Shown piece by piece: positions 46,650 through 59,000 of a DNA stretch of 64,000 nucleotides (within the stretch, counting starts at the first letter, position 1; every line of letters begins with the position of its first letter). The stretch spans positions 1 to 64,000 of the forward strand of contig JAAOOA010001587.1 of the NCBI GenBank assembly GCA_012861695.1, in the 5' to 3' direction. Origin of the DNA: Trematomus loennbergii. Its lineage: Eukaryota > Chordata > Actinopteri > Perciformes > Nototheniidae. Both the position numbers and the translations under genes were made by a program. The notes beneath the pieces are model-generated. The model was not told where the DNA came from, made no database searches, and worked only from the letters and a program-made list of their open reading frames with translations.

Positions 46650-47078
46650 ATGGACAGAATCTACTTTGAAAACAGTATCATCAAGGAAGCTGCAAGTCCA
46701 TACATCAGGGAACATTTTGGGTCGGATCACCGCTTCTTCCAAGACAATGACCCGAAACACAGCGCGGCTGCAATTGCGGCTGAGGGAATAAACTGGGTTA
46801 AAACTCCACCCGAATCTCCGGATTTGAATCCCATCGAGTTGGTCTGGCACTTGATGAAAGACTTCATTCGGAAGGAGGCTAAACCAGGCTCGAAGCAGGA
46901 GCTGATGCAAGCGATACAGGATTTTTGGAAGACAAGACTGACCCAAGATACCTGTAGTCGACTAATTACAGGCCTCAATAAAGTTCTGCCATTGGTTGTG
47001 CAAAATAACGGTGGACATAGTGGAAAGTGAAATTGACATTGTCAAATTTAATAAAAATACAAAATAATGTATCTGTGT
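46650..47078 (+). pseudogene. Tc1-like transposase, C-terminal fragment
   Basis: A 126-codon frame contains '[11 protein letters not shown]' (second catalytic Asp) and '[20 protein letters not shown]' (third catalytic acid), the DDE end of a Tc1/mariner transposase. The DNA-binding N-terminal half and the first Asp are missing, so it is inactive. The end of the element, GTGGAAAGTGAAATTGACA, continues after the stop. Before it, 45143-46640 shows no gene, only AT-rich sequence. Confidence 0.88.
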
Positions 47079-47142
47079 ACGTGTTTTACTATACTGTGAT
47101 CTGCATGCACTTATCAAACATTTAATTAAAGAATGGTGATAT

Positions 47143-48240
47143 ACACAGCTGTGATGCAGCGGGAGGAGAAAACACACACTTCAAGTCAGATCATCACCCT
47201 TAGCTATTTCAATTACCTCTCAAACAACCTAAACTAGTTATAAATGTTTATTTTTACTGTCGGCCGGGTCACTCATTACTGGATCAGCTGCTGCATGAGA
47301 CAGACACTGAAAAGTATTATCATCTGAAATTAATCATTATGTTATTAGTATTAAATACATATAAGTATTTTTACAGCTTGTATTTAGAAATACTCTGTTG
47401 TAATTATTGATGCATACATGTGTTCATCCATTCAATGTGGCATCTGCTATAATGGGGTTAATGCATGATATTACTTAATAATACAATACACTATATAATA
47501 TATGATATGATAATTACATTTTAATTTGATTCATTTCTTATTTCATAGTTTATCATCATTATAACAGTCTGTTTCATATGAGTGTTGAGAGCTGTATCCA
47601 TAAATCTCTTAATTTTGCCCTCAAAGTGCACCAGATTGATGCATTTAACTTCAATATAAAGAAAAACATCTTCAGTTGCCAAAGTGCTGTACAGTATATG
47701 CTGTGATGCAGCGGGAGGAGGAAAACACACACTTCAAGTCAGATCATCACCCTTAGCTATTTTAATTACCTCTCAAACAACCTAAACTAGTTATAAATGT
47801 TTATTTTTACTGTCGGCCGGGTCACTCATTACTGGATCAGCTGCTGCATGAGACAGACACTGACGCTGTCAGAAGAGAGGGAGGACAAAGAGAGGCCAGG
47901 CTCCGTGTATTTTATTATTATATATAGTCGTTATTCATTTGTTTTAAAGCTCAATAAGGAAGATTTAAACTTTAACACACGTTGACCGGCGAAAAACTCT
48001 GCCCGGTTCCCTCGGCCCCCACCACGTTGAATAAACAGAAGGCTGCTTTTGTGGAGGAAGTTACAGCGCTACGTACAGGCTCGGCATATGTACTGCAGCT
48101 TTTTCCAGCGGTATCCATAAATCTCTTAATTTTGCCCTCAAAGTGCACCAGATTGATGCATTTAACTTCAATATAAAGAAAAACATCTTCTGTGTAACAA
48201 CAATAACATTATAAATAGTAACATAGCTGAACATGGTATT
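47143..48240. repeat. Local direct duplication of repeat-derived sequence
   Basis: A block of about 170 bp (GATGCAGCGGGAGGAG..ATGAGACAGACACTGA) occurs at 47151-47311 and 47702-47862. A block with TGCACCAGATTGATGC occurs at 47592-47672 and 48112-48192. Together this is a unit of about 540 bp in two imperfect copies. Related sequence exists at 18385-18480. No coding potential is seen. Confidence 0.7.
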
Positions 48241-48654
48241 GCACATTTAGCTTTTCAGTGTTACTGACCTGAGATGTTTTTATTACATGAATTAAGGTGA
48301 CTGAGGCTTTTTAACATAGACTTTTCAGTGTCCCACATTTTGCACAGAACTGTCCCACATTAGGAAATGCAGATTGTCTGAGACAACTTGGCACTAAGAG
48401 TAGGCTACTGATATGTCTACCATTTCTTTTATGAGTGTAATATCTGCATTTTCTATTTTGGTTTGATTAGGACACATCCTGGGGATTGTGTTTACAAACA
48501 TTGACCATACCGTTCACCATCCCCCACCCCCCTACTGTATGTTGATTTTTGACTTTGCCTACATGTAAATGGGTGGCATTTAGTACCTACCCCCCTCTGA
48601 GTGAATACCTGTTGACTTCACATCTTGTCACAAACCAGGGACTTTACTTCCTGA

Positions 48655-48700
48655 TTTTTGGAAGACAAGACTGACCCAAGATACCTGTACATAGTACATG
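48655..48700 (+). repeat. Tc1 deletion derivative, fragment
   Basis: Contains TTTTTGGAAGACAAGACTGA and CCAAGATACCTGTACATAGT. The latter shows the same internal junction as at 49410-49505, joining the part before 46958 of the Tc1 fragment to the part after 47017. Confidence 0.55.
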
Positions 48701-48944
48701 GTTTGAATTGGAGAAGGGCAATGGTTATCGATGGTGCTTTTAAAGCCTATTGTATACTAACTGTGTGATTTATATTGCTTTTCAAATGCATATAGGCCAC
48801 CCATTTACACTGCTCTTCCCGTCAAGAATATGAATAGAACTTAGTTAGATCACTTTACATTTCTGCGAATGAATTTTTAATCCCACACGTCTCGCCGACC
48901 CTGGAGTGACCACTGGCACTGGAATGACCGGTGGCAATGGTGTT

Positions 48945-49250
48945 TTTATTTATTTATTTATTTAACAGGGACAGTGCACATTAATGAACATTTCTGTAAA
49001 TGTGCCAGAGTTAGCCAAGAGGCTATTTTTCATCTGTAGTTAGTCCCTGGACAGATTTTAAAAGTCAATCTAAAACACATTTCATTTTAAACAAGTAAAT
49101 ACAATACATTTAAAACATGCAACATACATTACTGGGATACTTAAATAAAACAATTTAAAATACAGAACATTAAAACAAAACAAATAAAACAAAAGAACAT
49201 GTTAAAACATGTTAAAACACAGGCAGTGGGTTGTAAGGAGCAGAAGATTG
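48945..49250 (-). repeat. LINE 3'-end fragment with TTTA repeats
   Basis: Starts with (TTTA)n then ACAGGGACAGTGCACATTAA. In reverse complement this is a 3' UTR ending in a (TAAA)n tail, a pattern frequent in fish L2/CR1-group LINEs. No protein-coding part remains. Confidence 0.4.
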
Positions 49251-49409
49251 GGTCAGTGTTGGCAGAGCGTCTCCCCATCCCATTCAAATTCTTGACTGAA
49301 AGAGCAGTGTTGCCTACAGTACATGTAAATGGATGGCATTGCCTATATGCATTTGAAAATAATTAGTACCCCCCTCTGAGTGACTACGTGTTGAGTTCAC
49401 ATCTTGACT

Positions 49410-49505
49410 TTACTTCCTGATTTTTGGAAGACAAGACTGACCCAAGATACCTGTACATAGTGGAAAGTGAAATTGACAAAATTTAATAAAAATACAAAAT
49501 AATGT
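49410..49505 (+). repeat. Tc1 deletion derivative
   Basis: CTTCCTGATTTTTGGAAGAC..CCTGTACATAGTGGAAAGTG continues to ACAAAATAATGT. Relative to 46915-47078 it lacks about 60 bp of the transposase end, so it is an internally deleted relative rather than a plain truncation. 49510-50360 contains nothing I can assign. Confidence 0.65.
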
Positions 49506-50365
49506 TCACATTTGGGAACCGATTGGAAACATAGGACTCAATCTTTTGCTTCACATTGAGGGGAAGAGGCATTTTCCCATTGGTCCCAGTCCAGTTGGTT
49601 CTTTTCACCATTCTCCCATATGTTACAAATGGCTGTCTAGCCCTGTTTGTTTTTTTGACCTTTCAGATGTTGTTGTATAGCCTCTGGAGCAGAAATGAAA
49701 GAGTTTTAAAAATGTTTACGTTTTGGTAAGTTTTTAGGGAAATGTTGTAATATTGCAACGTTGGCCTTAGGTGGGAGCAGAATTTCTGTATTTCTACTCA
49801 CATTGTCTGAATAAATATATTGAACAACTAAGGGTTAATTTGCAGGATTGATTGCTTACTTAGCCCTATATCAGTATATAGCATGAATAATAATCACACA
49901 TCAGTCATATTTGTTATGAATAATCATTTATCATTTATTAAATAGTAAGTCGCTTTGGATAAAAGCGTCAGCTAAATGCAATTTATGAAAGCCTCACTCA
50001 GGATTTTTTACCAAGTGTTTTTATTGCTCTTGGGGCATTAAAAACAAGATTTTAACTTTAGTTTTTTATATAATATCTGCATTTTCTCTTTTGAAAAACT
50101 AAGTCTTAGTTTGGCCATAGTTATTTAATATATAAAGACTATATATTATTGAATTACAAGATTAGATATACTTTATTTGATCTAAAATATTGATGTGTTC
50201 AAATGCTCTTCTAAACAAAACTGAAAGTCCATGAAAAGTTGTCTTTCTGTATTTGTGAATGAAGCGCCATCTCCTGGTTAAATCCTGAAATTGAAAATCT
50301 GGCAACGCCCTCTTGGAAAATAGTGGGAGGGCTTAACATTCCCAGATACTGGTCTTTGGCAGGTC

Positions 50366-52942
50366 TTAGGCAGGTAGCTGGCAGGTAGCAGGCAGGAAGC
50401 TGTAAGCTGGAGTCTGAAATAAGCTGCTACATCTGTACCAAGCACTCAGCTCTTTAACAATAAAGCTCAAGCTCTGTTCCACAACAACCATCTGGATAAC
50501 TTCTGCAAACTCTGGCAAGCCACCAGCAGAGCCATGAGCAATAACCATACCCTCCCTGTAGTTCACTCCATTAACAGATGCATTCTTTGTGAGCTGAATG
50601 TGAGCAATATCAGGGTCTCTCAGCTGTAGGACCTTCTGTACATCCTGATGCAAAATATCAACAGAGACCGTTGAAACAGCTGAGACAGACAGGCTAGACT
50701 TTTCGGTTGTGGCTGACTCCAAATGATATGCCATCATGAACTGATGCTTCACCACCAGGGACAAGAGTATGTGTTTAAAGCAGCGTGTGTGACGGACTAC
50801 CTGCTTAAAAAAAACTGTGTTTCGCCTCAAACCTCATTGTCCACATCCCAACTAGTGGGCCAAAAGACCGGATCATCTGTGGATAATGTTCCACAAAATG
50901 ATGTTTGGGCAAGATCTTTATACCCGGAAACACCTCTTGTAACCTATGTCTATGGTCACAAATCTTGGCTTCAAGGAAAGCAATGGATTGTGTCGTGTGC
51001 ACTGGTGCAACAACTAGTTCGTCGATATCTTTAAGGTCCAAAACGACCTGCCAGGCTGGCTCATCTGGGGCACCAACTGTCCAACCAAAATGGAAGCAAT
51101 CGTAAAAGACTCCAATTTTCGTGAGCATTTCCTCCAATAGTTTCTTCACGTGATGCCCTGGGAATAGCATGAGGACGGTACTCTTATCTGTCCACTTGTA
51201 AGGGAATTTCTTAATGGACTCATTGAGATTTTCAAGGGTGAAATATCTTTTGGAAATGAACAAATTGAGGCAGTGTGCAATTCGACTGGTAATATGCCTT
51301 CAAAGATGTCATGTGCAATATCTGGAGGGTAGCCACTACAGACATTGAAATGAGAAAGATGTGCAGAGAAAACACAACTTCTTTTAACACCATAACAATG
51401 TTTTTGATTTCCTGTGCTGATCTGACATGCGTTTCATGCATCTCCTTGCTTCGGAGAGTAAATGCACCTGAACTCACTTCCCTCTCCTGAATTTCAGACT
51501 TTTGTGCCACCCAAAATGGCAAATGTACCCACCTGCAAAACTCTCAAGAAATCCAGCTACTCCATGTGCTCCCAAATTGTCAGCTATGACACACTGTATT
51601 GTGCCCTTAACACAATCTCCAAGCTGTGCAATAAAAATACCTTGACTTTCCAAAATGACAAGATCCCTCAACAAGGGCTCTAGGACCCTTTCATAGCCAT
51701 ATGTTCGCACATCGTCAGACCTGCAGAGTAAGGCCAAATAAATAGAAGATAACGAAGAATGGCAACCTGGTGGTAAATTGCTGAGAGTCCAATAAACGCC
51801 ACAGATCTTGTGCTTTTTACGAGATGTGCCAAGCGGATTACAAATCTCAAAGTCATCGACATACAAATTCAGTAACACTCGCAATTCACCTCCTGACAAA
51901 AAATGGTTATCCTTGAAAAACAAACCATCTCGAAAAGACTTGTATACCACTTCTTCTCCTCTATCCTCTGATATGAGTTGACTGTCTAATGCTTTGTTAA
52001 GAATGTGACCATCAGTGAAAAGCTGCTGCAAAAACTTTAATAGTGGAACATACTGTAGCGTTCTTTTATCTTTCTCATCCAAGATATATTCTATGGGTTC
52101 CACAACTTTAAAATTGTGTTTATAGTATTGCTTGCGTTTAAAGGATGTTGCCAAAGGACAACCTTTACCAATAGCCTTGTACACAGGATTAGATGTACAC
52201 AGAGCAGATGCAAGTTCTTCAATGACCGACTGGTCAACTTGTAGATTGTAACTATTTAGTGTGTCATGGATCACATTTCTTGTACTACACAAAGATGCTG
52301 TGCTCAACAAATATTGAAATTCTTCCAGCAATTCATCAACTGCAGCACTTGGCACATGAAAAATATTTTCCAGCTTTAATAACACTGCCGCAATTTTTTG
52401 CTCTATTTCTGGCTGATCCTTCGACGTATCTAAATCAACATCATCAAACTGACTTTCATCGCAAATGTCCTCATTGTTTGAAACACCAGGCTCTCCAGTT
52501 TCACCTACACAAGTTCCTTGTACAACACCGTCCTTAAAATCTACCAATGAATGCAAGCTGTGCTTCCGACTTTTGTGTGACTTGAAGGTGCTGTATATGT
52601 TGGATTTGTATGCACAGCCTTTAAACATACAAGTGACTGTCTCATTGTTTCTCAGATGATGGCTTATGTGCACAAAATAATCACGTTCTGTTCCGAGTTC
52701 ACTACAGCCACATAGATGACAGGAAAATGTAGTAAATATGTCAGCAGAGGGCTTTGAGGTATTGGTGTGATTCCTTGACAAGTGTACCAAAAGAGTATTC
52801 CAAGCCTTAAAAATGCATGGACAATCAGGATATATACACACTTAATATGGCCACGCCCAAAATGACTATGTTTTAGTCTGTAATGTTTGAGAATTTGTGA
52901 TCGCTTAGACACTTCAGCGCCACAGTCTTTACACTGCCACAT
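50366..52942 (-). pseudogene. C2H2 zinc-finger protein with transposase-like (tnp2-type) core, frameshifted
   Basis: Minus-strand pieces read in order. 52942-52840 has a first zinc finger 'CKDCGAEVSKRSQILKHYRL'. 52841-51474 (455 codons) has further C2H2-like motifs ('CIYPDCPCIFKAWNTLLVHL', 'CHLCGCSE', 'CMFKGCAYKSN'), an acidic linker and a core with 'LYVDDFEICNPLGTSRKKHK' and 'CVIADNLGAHGVAGFLESFA'. Then 51522-51232, 51263-50805 ('DEPAWQVVLDLKDIDELVVA', 'PKHHFVEHYPQMIRSFGPL', 'MRFEAKHSFF') and 50830-50366 ('FKQVVRHTRCFKHILLSLVV'). Frame changes occur near 52830 (extra TA), 51515 (short T run), 51274 (extra AC) and 50815 (A run). The D-D spacing and 'ADNLGAHG..GF' block recall the CACTA transposase tnp2 family. 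This is inference. Related multi-copy proteins exist in fish. No terminal repeats were found around it. Confidence 0.65.
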
Positions 52943-53484
52943 AAACTAGACAAACACCAAAGAGAGAAAAGGGGGGGGGGGGGGAATCAAACATTAGTGA
53001 TGGTGTTTCACAGTCACCTTTGTAGTTTGCTCAAACTTGAAGAGTAAGGAATTTGTTGATAAATTGACTTACCAAAACAACATGAGGTCCCCAAAGAGTA
53101 AGGTTTTGTTCTACATCACACCAACGTCAGATAGAAAAACCTGCAATAAAAATAAAGATGAGCAGAAATGAAAAATAATAATGGTAAATGAAAAAAGGTA
53201 ATTGATTGCTAATGATTACTAACTTGTGTTAGGCCAATGACTCAAAATCCTACAAAATCCTTTGTGACAAACAATGTTACGTTTTTTTTTTAAATAGAGC
53301 CTAAATATTACTGGATGTGGTGCACTTTTGCTAAATGTTTAGACAAATTGCTTGTGTTACCGCCCTTACATGCTAAACTGTTATTGCACTTGATGGCACC
53401 TTTTAAAAAAGGGAGAAGTTTTTCTTTCTTTCATTGTACATGTATAATATTGTAACGTTCCACAATAGGAGTCGGAAACAGGCC
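52943..53484. other. Stretch without recognised genes
   Basis: Holds a G homopolymer at about 52971-52984 and AT-rich sequence up to the LTR of the next element. No conserved reading frame is seen. Confidence 0.6.
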
Positions 53485-54673
53485 AGGTTTGGGGAAATAG
53501 GACCCAAGTGCAGTTAAAAATACAAAAAGGTTTGTTAACAAAAAGCGGGCTTTATTATCAAAAGCTGAAGGCATGAAAAAACAACTAATAACAGAAACAA
53601 ACCGGGGAACACGACAGACAGGAACAAACTTACAGACGAGAACAGGCAGGAGACATGGACAAGCATAGACGACAGGTAGCAGGGACATGAAATGACGACG
53701 AACAGACATGGAGCACAGGGGAAGACAAGACTAAATACACAGAAGGGTATCACAGGACAAGACACAGCTGGACAGGGGAGGCAGAAACACAAGGGCAACA
53801 GTGAACACAATGAGGCACAATCAGACACACCAGGGAAACTAACGACGGGAAGGCAAACACAGGGCCCTTTCTCATGTCATCAAATGTCCCTCCTCGACTC
53901 CTTGACTCCTCGGTCCTCCGGTAGTGACCCGGAAATGAATTTTAGCGCGCCATGTTGAAGGACATCTCATTTCTCGAAATGCACATCGAGGACCGAGCAT
54001 CGAGCGTCGAGGAGGCTCTCTGGAGGAGCTATAACCGAGGATACACTGATGGGTCCTCCACGGTCCTCCACGGCTCCTTCGTGGATGCATTTCCGGCAAC
54101 AGTGATGTTTCAAAGAGTCGAGACGCACGGCCGGACTTATCTCAGCCAATGACAGCTCTGCATGCATCCCCTGGATATTATTTTATTAACTGCTTTCATC
54201 GCGACGCGATGTTTACAGTGAGAACAGCTGTGAGGTGCAGAAAGCAGAGCAGTGTGTATAATATATATCATATCACTCAGTATAACAGGCCTACTCTCTT
54301 TATTTGCTTTAGTTTAGTAGATATCTACAAACAAAGTCGATATTTTTCTAAAACCATTTAGTGCTTCACATAATAAAATACACAACGGCTGTAGCCTGAT
54401 TATATGCTTTAGGAGCTGTAGGTGCGTGTGTGTGGTGTAGGTGTGTGGTGCAGTGTGTGCGTAGATGCAGCGGACAGACAGGTCTCAGTTGGTTTGGTGT
54501 CCTCTGCTTACTTGTAATACTTGTAAATAAAACTTTTGGCCCGACATTTATTTCCCTCATTGTAGCGACCAGAGAGGGGAGAGGGGGGATATATCCAGTC
54601 TCTGATAGTGTTACGTTATTATGAGAGTGCTCTGTTTGATTCTGAAATTGTATATATTTATATAAATATATAC

Positions 54674-54710
<37 letters not shown>

Positions 54711-55139
54711 TGTCTGTGTGTATGTCCGCATCTGTAGCCTGTTATTGTCTCCTATACCGCACTGTCAATGAATTAAAAGTAAATATATAAATCGTCATGA
54801 ACACATCTGTCCATCAGACAGAGGGCTGCTGTGCCTCCTGTCATCATTAATGGACGTCTCTTTAAAATGACCGCTCAGAGGAGAGGAGTTCTCATTTCTC
54901 TAACCGCCTGCTGCTTCCCCTCCTCTCTCCTCGGTTCCCCTCCTCGGCTCCTCCGCTCGCATCTCCTGTGGGCGGGACTAAGTCTCGAGGATAGGAGTCG
55001 AGGAGGGACATTTGAAGACATGAGAACGGGCCAGGGAGTAGGATCAGACAAGACACAAGGAGGAAAACATTTCAAAACAAAACAGGAAACCAGAGACAGA
55101 AAAAGACAAGACACAACACACACAGACAGATCGTGACAT
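53485..55139 (-). repeat. 3' LTR of the pol-less element, with 1.16-kb insert
   Basis: 53485-53871 and 55033-55139 are LTR sequence. They match 61300-61682 and 63715-63820. Insert X lies at 53872-55032. The LTR has AATAAAG on the minus strand near 53557. Confidence 0.85.
53872..55032. mobile_element. Inverted-repeat element X in the left LTR
   Basis: The ends are inverted repeats of about 35-40 bp (CCTTTCTCATGTCATCAAAT on the left, mirrored by ATTTGAAGACATGAGAACGG on the right). The interior is non-coding and includes a TG microsatellite at 54679-54708. The same insert occupies the same LTR position at 61683-63714, but in reverse complement. Confidence 0.85.
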
Positions 55140-55379
55140 TACCCCCCCTCAAGGGACGGATCCCAGACGTGCCAAAAACGTGACCGGAGGAGGGACACAT
55201 AACTAGGGCCAAAAGGGTGGGTGGAGGGGGTCTGGAGGACGGGTTTGGGCTGACAGCCCAGGGGCACAGCGGAGGACCCGGAAGGGGTCTCGGGCGGACG
55301 GCCCGGGGCAAGGCAGAGATCAAGGAAGGGCGAAGACCACAGCGGGCGAACTCAGGGGCCGGACATGAGAGCAAAGGCA

Positions 55380-56867
55380 GCGGCTGAAAGAGTCAGGAGG
55401 CCGGCTCGAGGGCGAAGGCCACGGCTGGGGAAATCAGGGGGCCGGGCTCGAGGGCGAAGGCCGCGGCACTCAGGGGGCCGGGCTCGAGGGCGAAGGCAGC
55501 GGCCGGAAGAGTCAGGGGGCCGAGCCCGAGGGCGAAGACCGCGGCTGGGGAACTCAGGGGGCTGGGCTCGAGGGCGAAGACCGCGGCACTCAGGGGGCCG
55601 GGCTAGAGGGCGAACAAGAAGGCGGCGACGGGACAACCCGGAGGACGAGCAGGAAGGCGCCGACGAGACAGCTACGGAGGCCGAGCAGGAAGGCGCCGAC
55701 GAGACAGCTACGGAGGCCGGGCAGGAAGGCGTCGACGGGACAGCTCCGGAGGCCGGGCAGGAAGGCGCCGACGGGACAGCTCCAGAGGACGAGCAGGAAG
55801 GCGCCGACGGGACAGCTCCGGAGGCCGAGCAGGAAGGCGCCGACGGGACAGCTCCGGAGGCCGGGCAGGAAGGCGCCGACGGGACAGGCGTAGACGGGAT
55901 CCTGAACATGACATGGGCTGGTGTCAATGGGACCCCGGATGGAGCAAGGGCTGGTGTCGACTGGACCCCCAACGGAACAGGACACAGAGTTGGCAGGACC
56001 CCGGTGGAACAGGTGTCGGCGGGACCTCCAACAGGACAGGACACAGAGTTGGCAGGACCCCCGGCGGGACAGGTGTCGGCGGGACCCCCAACGGAACAGA
56101 ACATGGAGCTGGCAGGACCCCCGGCGGGACAGATGTCGGCGGGACCCTCAACAGGACAGGATATGGTGTAGGCAGGAAACCCAGCGGAGCAGGTGTCGGC
56201 GGAACCCCCAACAGGACAGGATCTGGTGTTGGCAGGAAATCCGGCGGAGCAGGTGTCGGCGGGACCCCCAACAGGACAGGATCTGGTGTTGGCAGGAAAT
56301 CCGGCGGAGCAGGTGTCGGTGGGACCCCCAACAGGACAGGATCTGGTGTTGGCAGGAAATCCGGCGGAGCAGTAGTCGACGGGACCCCCAACAGGACAGG
56401 ACATGGGGTTGGCAGGACCCACAGCGGAACAGGTGTCGGCAGGATCTCCAACGATACTGGACGTGGAGTTGGCAGGACCCTCAGCGGAACCCCCAACGGC
56501 ACAGGACATAGGGTTGGCAGGACCCCCGGCAGAAGAGTAGTCGGCGGGACCCCAATGGGACAGGACATGGAGTTGGCAAGACCCCCGGCAGGAGAGTAGT
56601 CGGCGGGACCCCCAACGGAACAGGACATAGGATTGGCAAGACCCCCGGCAGAAGAGTAGTCGGCGGGACCTCCAACGGCACAGGACATAGGGTTGGCAGG
56701 ACCCCCGGCAGAAGAGTAGTCGGCGGGACCCCCAATGGGACAGGACATGGAGTTGGCAAGACCCCGGCAGGAGAGTAGTCGGCGGGACCTCCAACGGCAC
56801 AGGACATAGGGTTGGCAAGACCCCCAGCAGAAGAGTAGTCGGCGGGACCTCCAACGGCACAGGACAT
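55380..56867. repeat. GC-rich minisatellites of the element interior
   Basis: Three arrays follow one another. 55400-55640 has units with GGGCTCGAGGGCGAAG. 55640-55890 has 36-bp units with GAAGGCGCCGACGGGACAGC. 55960-56867 has 60-bp units with GGCAGGACCCCCGGC and GTCGGCGGGACC. Unit lengths divisible by three keep several frames open on both strands, including a 502-codon minus-strand frame rich in Pro and Leu. Coding in the element's own sense is possible, but no known domain is seen. Confidence 0.85.
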
Positions 56868-57605
56868 CCAAATCAAATCAAATCAGGTTTTATTTATAAA
56901 GCACATTTAAAAGCGATTTTTGGTCGAGCCAAAGTGCTGTACATGTAATAAAAACACATTACTACAAAACACAATAAACGACAATAAATTACAACAGATA
57001 TATCTTAAAAACAAAATAAATAAAACACACGGAAAAGTCAGGAGTCGTGCTCCGCTCTAACTAGAAAGCCAGAGAGAAGAAGTGTGTTTTTAGTTTGATT
57101 TAAAAACCCCTAGGGTCTGGGCCGACCTCACATGGAGGGGCAGAGTGTTCCAGAGCCTAGGGCCAGCTGCTGCGAAGGCTCGGTGCCCTCGGGTTTTTAG
57201 CCTGGTCTTGGGCACTACCAGCAGCAGCTGGTCAGCAGACCTTAAAGCTCTGGCTGGGGTGTAGCGCTGGAGCAGTTCAGCTATATAGGCCGGAGCCAGC
57301 CCATTTAGTGCTTTAAAAACAAATAAAAGGATTTTAAAATCAATTCTGAACCGAACTGGAAGCCAGTGTAGTGAGGCCAGAATAGGGGTGATGTGGTCAC
57401 GCTTTTTGTGGCCAGTCAGCAAACGTGCAGCAGCGTTTTGGACTAGCTGTAGCGTTTAATTGAGGCCTGGTCCATACCCACATACAGAGCGTTACAATAG
57501 TCCAGTCTCGAGGTTACAAAGGCGTTAATAACCCTTTCTAAGTCTTAAAAGATAAATACGACTTGGTTTTGGCCAATAGTCTTATTTAAAAAAAGCAGGA
57601 TTTTA

Positions 57606-58418
57606 CTACGGTGCTGACCTGCTTGTCGAATTTAAAAGTGCTGTGAAGGTCACTCCAAGGTTCATGACCGAGGGGAGGATGTTTTTTTTGAGAGAGCCCA
57701 GAATATCAACCGGAGAGGCTGGAGGTTGCGGTCCAAAAAAGATGACCTCAGTCTTGCTCTCGTTGAGGTTGAGAAGTTTTTGCTCAGCCAGGATTTTATC
57801 TCTGCTAAGCAGTCCATCAACTGCTGTAGTGAGTGTGACATTTGCTTTGAGAGGCAGATAGATCTGTACATCGTCGGCGTAGCAGTGGAAGGGAATGTTA
57901 TGTTTTGTGAGAATTGAACCTAGGGGCAGTATGTACAGTAGAAAAAGGATGGGGCCCAGAATCGAGCCTTGGGGAACCCCACAGGTAAGAGGGGCTTTGG
58001 CAGAGGAGAAGGCACCTAGCTGTACCGAGAAGCTACGGTCTGTCAGGTAGGACCTGAACCATGCAAGGGCAGAGCCTGTGATGCCAGCGGACTGTTCAAG
58101 CCGTGACAGCAGGATGCTATGGTCCACAGTGTCAAAGGCAGCTGTCAGGTCTAACAGCACCAAGACAGCTGGGCTACCTGAGTCGGCGGCTAGGAGCAGA
58201 TCATTAAAAACTCTTAAAAGGGCTGTTTCAGTGCTGTGCATGGGTTTGAAGCCAGACTGAAACTTTTCATGGATTCCATGCGTGGTTAAAAAAGACTGCA
58301 GCTGGGCGTAGACTACTCGCTCCAGGGCTTTTGATAAAAAAGGTAGCTGGGAGATGGGCCTAAAATTTGCGAGAATGGAGGGGTCGAGATTTTTCTTTTT
58401 AAGGAGTGGCTTAACCAC
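57606..58418 (-). pseudogene. L2 reverse transcriptase domain
   Basis: A 270-codon frame with 'NFRPISQLPFLSKALERVVY', 'LVLLDLTAAFDTVDHSILLS', 'CGVPQGSILGPILFLLYI' and the catalytic 'FHCYADDVQIYLPL'. It makes cDNA at a nicked target in intact elements. The frame is lost after 57606 and recovers in a separate frame at 57090-57422. Confidence 0.92.
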
Positions 58419-59000
58419 GGCATGTTTGAAGGCAGCTGGGACACATCCTGAGCTAAGAGAGGTGTTTAAAAGTAATAAAATACTTGCTCCAACTGAATCA
58501 AAAACATCTCTGAGAAGGCGAGAGGGAATGCTGTCTGAGGTGCAGTTTGTCGGCCGCAGGTGCTTGACTACATCCGAGAGAGAAGAGAGGGATACAGGCT
58601 CAAAGTGGTCGAGGACAGCAGGGCACAGAAAAGGAGCAGGATCTGGGGTAGCACTAGTGTGGGCTAGCCTAAGAGCAGATACCTTTTCAATAAAAAATGT
58701 AAGAAACTTATCACAGAGAGTAGTCGATGGGACAATAGAAGAAACATCACAGGGATTAATGATAGAGTTGAGGACATTAAAAAGAACCTGAGGTTTATGG
58801 CTGTTTTTGGAGATTAACAGAGAAATGTGCTCTGTTTTGGCTGCTTTGACTGCCGTCTGGTAGTCAGAAAGGCAAGCACGAAGGATTTCTAGGGAGACAT
58901 GGAGTTTATCCTTTTTCCATTTTCTCTCTGCACGCCTGCAAGCGCGTCTGGAGCACGAGTACAGTCATTGAGCCACGGCTCTGATAGAACTTTGGTGCGT

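Noticed and set aside
55352..56860. 502-codon minus-strand Pro/Leu-rich protein
   Set aside because: Explained by tandem repeats with unit lengths divisible by three. Competing frames are equally open on both strands, so it is listed as repeat only.
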